From CAYLGY01 sp964383325 (GTDB taxonomy: Bacteria; Pseudomonadota; Alphaproteobacteria; Rhizobiales; Rhizobiaceae): a stretch of DNA of 35,942 nucleotides. Below, piece after piece: positions 33,762 to 35,942 of this stretch; the stretch's first letter is position 1; the number at the start of each line of letters is the position of its first letter. The notes beneath the pieces are model-generated. The model had not been told where the DNA came from, did not search any database, and saw only the letters and a program-made list of their open reading frames with translations. Where the stretch lies: positions 1 through 35,942 of the forward strand of contig CAYLGY010000016.1 of NCBI GenBank assembly GCA_964383325.1, written 5' to 3'. Made by a program: the position numbers and the translations under genes.

Positions 33762-33785
33762 GGCGCGCCGGTTGCCCAGCGCGCC
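33762..33785 (-). terminator. Hairpin downstream of aconitase
   Basis: Read on the minus strand, GGCGCGCTGG pairs with CCGGCGCGCC (10 bp, one G-U wobble) closed by a GCAA tetraloop, a very stable GNRA fold. It starts 10 bases after the acnA stop. No U-run follows, so it may protect the acnA mRNA end or terminate only partly before DUF1223. Confidence 0.5.
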
Positions 33786-33795
33786 ATGCCCCTTG

Positions 33796-35942
33796 TCAGG
33801 CGGCAGCCAGATCCCTCAGCACATATTGCAGGATGCCGCCATGGCGCAGATATTCCAGTTCGTCAGCCGTATCGATGCGACAGATGACCGGCACTTCCTT
33901 GCGGCTGCCATCGCGATAGGTGATAGAAGCGATCAGGGTCTGGCGCGGCCGGATGGAATCAAGTCCGTCGATCGTCACCGTCTCGGCCCCCGTCAGCCCA
34001 AGGGTGCGCCAGCTTGTTCCTTCCTCGAACACGAACGGGATCACGCCCATTCCGACGAGATTCGAGCGATGGATCCGTTCGTAGGACACCGCGATGACTG
34101 CCCGGACCCCCAGGAGACTGGTGCCCTTCGCTGCCCAGTCGCGCGACGATCCATTGCCGTATTCAGCGCCGGCGAACACAACCAGCGGCACCTGCTCCTC
34201 GCGATAACGCATGGCGGCGTCATAGATCGACATCTCTTCGCCGGAAGGATGGTGGATCGTATAGCCACCTTCGCGCCCGTTTTCCCCGAGCATGAAATTG
34301 CGGATCCGGATATTGGCGAATGTGCCCCGCATCATCACTTCATGATTGCCCCGACGCGTGCCGTACTGGTTGAAATCCATCACCTGCACGTCGTTCGCCA
34401 GCAGATACTCGCCGGCCGGGGACGCAGCCTTGATCGAACCGGCGGGAGAAATATGGTCGGTGGTGATCTTGTCGCCAAACAGTCCGAGAATACGCGCATC
34501 GCGGATGTTCGTGACCGGGCCGGGCTGTTTCGGCATGCCTTCGAAATAGGGCGGGTTGCGAACATAGGTCGAGGCGTCGTCCCAGGCATAGGTCTGGCTC
34601 TGTGGCGCTTCGACGGCCCGCCAATTGTCATCGCCCTCGAAGACTTCGGCATATTTCTTCGTGAACAGGTCACGCGTGACATGTGCTTCGATGAACTCCT
34701 GGATTTCCTGATTCGAAGGCCAGATGTCGCGCAGATATACGGGCTGGCCGTTGCTGCCTGTGCCCAGCGGCTCGCGGGTCAGATCCCTTGTGATCGATCC
34801 TGCCAGCGCATAGGCGACGACGAGCGGCGGCGATGCCAGATAATTTGCCTGCACGTCCGGTGAAATGCGACCCTCGAAATTGCGGTTGCCCGAAAGCACG
34901 CCTGCGACAATCAGACCATTGTCATTGATGGTGCGGGAAATCGGCGCATCCAGCGGACCGGAATTTCCGATGCAGGTCGTGCAGCCGAAGCCCACGAGAT
35001 TGAAGCCGATCTTGTCCAGCTCCTCCTGCAATCCGGAATTGGCGAGATATTCGGCGACCACCTGGCTGCCCGGAGCAAGCGAGGTCTTGACCCAGGGCTT
35101 TTGTCTGAGGCCAAGACGGTTGGCATTGCGAGCGAGGAGACCGGCGCCGATCAGGACGCTCGGGTTGGAGGTGTTCGTGCAGGAAGTGATTGCCGCCAGC
35201 GCCACATCGCCGTGTCCGAGATCGAAATCCCGCCCTTCAACCTCGAAGCGCTGTCCATGCGCCTCTGCAGGCTTGCGGTACTCCGATTCCAGCGCGCTGG
35301 CAAAGCCGGCCGCCACATCCTCGAGAACGATCCGACCCTCCGGCCGCTTCGGTCCGGCCATCGACGGAACGACTTCACCGAGATCCAGCTCCAGCGTATC
35401 GGTAAATACCGGATCCGGCGCATTGTCATCGCGCCACATGCCCTGTGCCCGGCTGAACGCCTCAACCAGGGCGATGCGTTCCTCGTCGCGGCCGGAGACG
35501 GTCAGATACCGCAAGGTTTCCGAATCCACCGGGAAGAAGCCGCAGGTGGCGCCATATTCGGGCGCCATATTGCCGATCGTTGCGCGATCCGCGAGCGTCA
35601 TGTTGGAGAGGCCGGGACCAAAGAATTCGACGAACTTTCCGACCACGCCCTTCTTGCGAAGCATCTGTGTCACGGTGAGGACGAGGTCAGTGGCGGTGAC
35701 GCCCTCCTTGAGCCTGCCGGTAAGGCGGAAACCGATCACCTCCGGCAGCAACATGGATACCGGCTGTCCGAGCATGGCGGCCTCTGCCTCGATGCCGCCC
35801 ACGCCCCAGCCCAGCACACCCAGCCCATTGATCATGGTGGTATGCGAATCGGTACCGACGCAGGTATCGGGATAGGCAATCGTCAGCCCGCCCTCCTCGC
35901 GCGTCCAAACGGTCTGGCCGAGATATTCCAGGTTGACCTGGT
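33796..35942 (-). CDS. acnA: Aconitate hydratase A (aconitase), N-terminus outside the window
   Basis: The frame is open to the right edge and gives the last 714 residues of an AcnA-type aconitase; roughly 180 N-terminal residues are missing. The enzyme converts citrate to isocitrate in the TCA cycle using a 4Fe-4S cluster. Cluster ligands are visible in ITSCTNTSNPSVL and GFGCTTCIGNSGPL. Other family motifs: VGTDSHTTMINGLGVLGWGV near the edge, GVLSGNRNFEGRISP, TTDHISPAGSI, and in the swivelling C-terminal domain AGAEYGNGSSRDWAAKG and YERIHRSNLVGMG. The sequence reads through without any break. A strong hairpin follows the stop. Confidence 0.97.
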   Translation of the reverse strand, partial: QVNLEYLGQTVWTREEGGLTIAYPDTCVGTDSHTTMINGLGVLGWGVGGIEAEAAMLGQPVSMLLPEVIGFRLTGRLKEGVTATDLVLTVTQMLRKKGVVGKFVEFFGPGLSNMTLADRATIGNMAPEYGATCGFFPVDSETLRYLTVSGRDEERIALVEAFSRAQGMWRDDNAPDPVFTDTLELDLGEVVPSMAGPKRPEGRIVLEDVAAGFASALESEYRKPAEAHGQRFEVEGRDFDLGHGDVALAAITSCTNTSNPSVLIGAGLLARNANRLGLRQKPWVKTSLAPGSQVVAEYLANSGLQEELDKIGFNLVGFGCTTCIGNSGPLDAPISRTINDNGLIVAGVLSGNRNFEGRISPDVQANYLASPPLVVAYALAGSITRDLTREPLGTGSNGQPVYLRDIWPSNQEIQEFIEAHVTRDLFTKKYAEVFEGDDNWRAVEAPQSQTYAWDDASTYVRNPPYFEGMPKQPGPVTNIRDARILGLFGDKITTDHISPAGSIKAASPAGEYLLANDVQVMDFNQYGTRRGNHEVMMRGTFANIRIRNFMLGENGREGGYTIHHPSGEEMSIYDAAMRYREEQVPLVVFAGAEYGNGSSRDWAAKGTSLLGVRAVIAVSYERIHRSNLVGMGVIPFVFEEGTSWRTLGLTGAETVTIDGLDSIRPRQTLIASITYRDGSRKEVPVICRIDTADELEYLRHGGILQYVLRDLAAA

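Noticed and set aside
1..35942. Mobile elements, prophage, CRISPR, tRNA or rRNA genes
   Set aside because: No transposase, integrase, phage protein, spaced direct repeats or tRNA/rRNA-like sequence was recognised; the two orphan clusters may be accessory but carry no visible transfer signs.

Overview
The window is GC-rich chromosomal DNA with dense bacterial coding, short intergenic gaps and repeated 1-4 nt stop/start overlaps. Gene content (TRAP and Dpp-type transporters, a four-gene branched-chain keto-acid dehydrogenase operon, a C-minus type L31 protein, DUF1223 next to aconitase, a CBS-DUF2267 remnant) points to an alphaproteobacterium, possibly of a Sphingomonadales or Caulobacterales/Hyphomonadales type. 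That placement is inference from gene families; no rRNA is present to confirm it. No tRNA, rRNA, CRISPR array, insertion sequence or prophage gene was seen.

Region 1 (1-8666) is a minus-strand uptake and catabolism operon. In transcription order it reads: inositol-monophosphatase/HisN-like phosphatase, family-5 substrate-binding protein, DppB-like permease, DppC-like permease, a fused double-ATPase protein, an M20 amidohydrolase of the carbamoylase/allantoate type, and a gene running off the left edge. A DeoR-family regulator is divergent and is the obvious candidate regulator. The fused ATPase is asymmetric: every degenerate motif falls in one of its two composite ATP sites.

Region 2 (8780-16551) is a second substrate-use cluster. 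A dimethylglycine/sarcosine dehydrogenase-like flavoprotein (minus) is divergent from a plus-strand run: DadA-like oxidoreductase, TRAP binding protein, TRAP small and large membrane subunits, and a BASS-family transporter. The pairing suggests import and oxidative N-dealkylation or deamination of an unidentified amine or amino-acid-like acid. Both binding-protein genes (regions 1 and 2) are followed by a strong stem-loop before the permease genes.

Region 3 (16540-22233, minus) holds the branched-chain 2-oxoacid dehydrogenase genes E1alpha, E1beta, E2 and E3, preceded by a GFA-domain protein.

Region 4 (22318-26364) has yebC, a decayed CBS-DUF2267 gene that still carries a good ribosome site and an FNR/FixK-like box, rpmE (L31), and an MsbA-type ABC exporter.

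Region 5 (26401-35942) has a YhaO/YhaN (SbcD/SbcC-like) nuclease-ATPase pair on the minus strand, glutaryl-CoA dehydrogenase and a DUF423 membrane protein on the plus strand, then DUF1223 and aconitase on the minus strand; aconitase is cut by the right edge. Together with the keto-acid dehydrogenase, this half serves amino-acid breakdown into the TCA cycle plus core housekeeping.

The best candidates for undescribed biology are the two orphan uptake/catabolism clusters (unknown substrates), the asymmetric ATPase, and the FNR-box/pseudogene locus.
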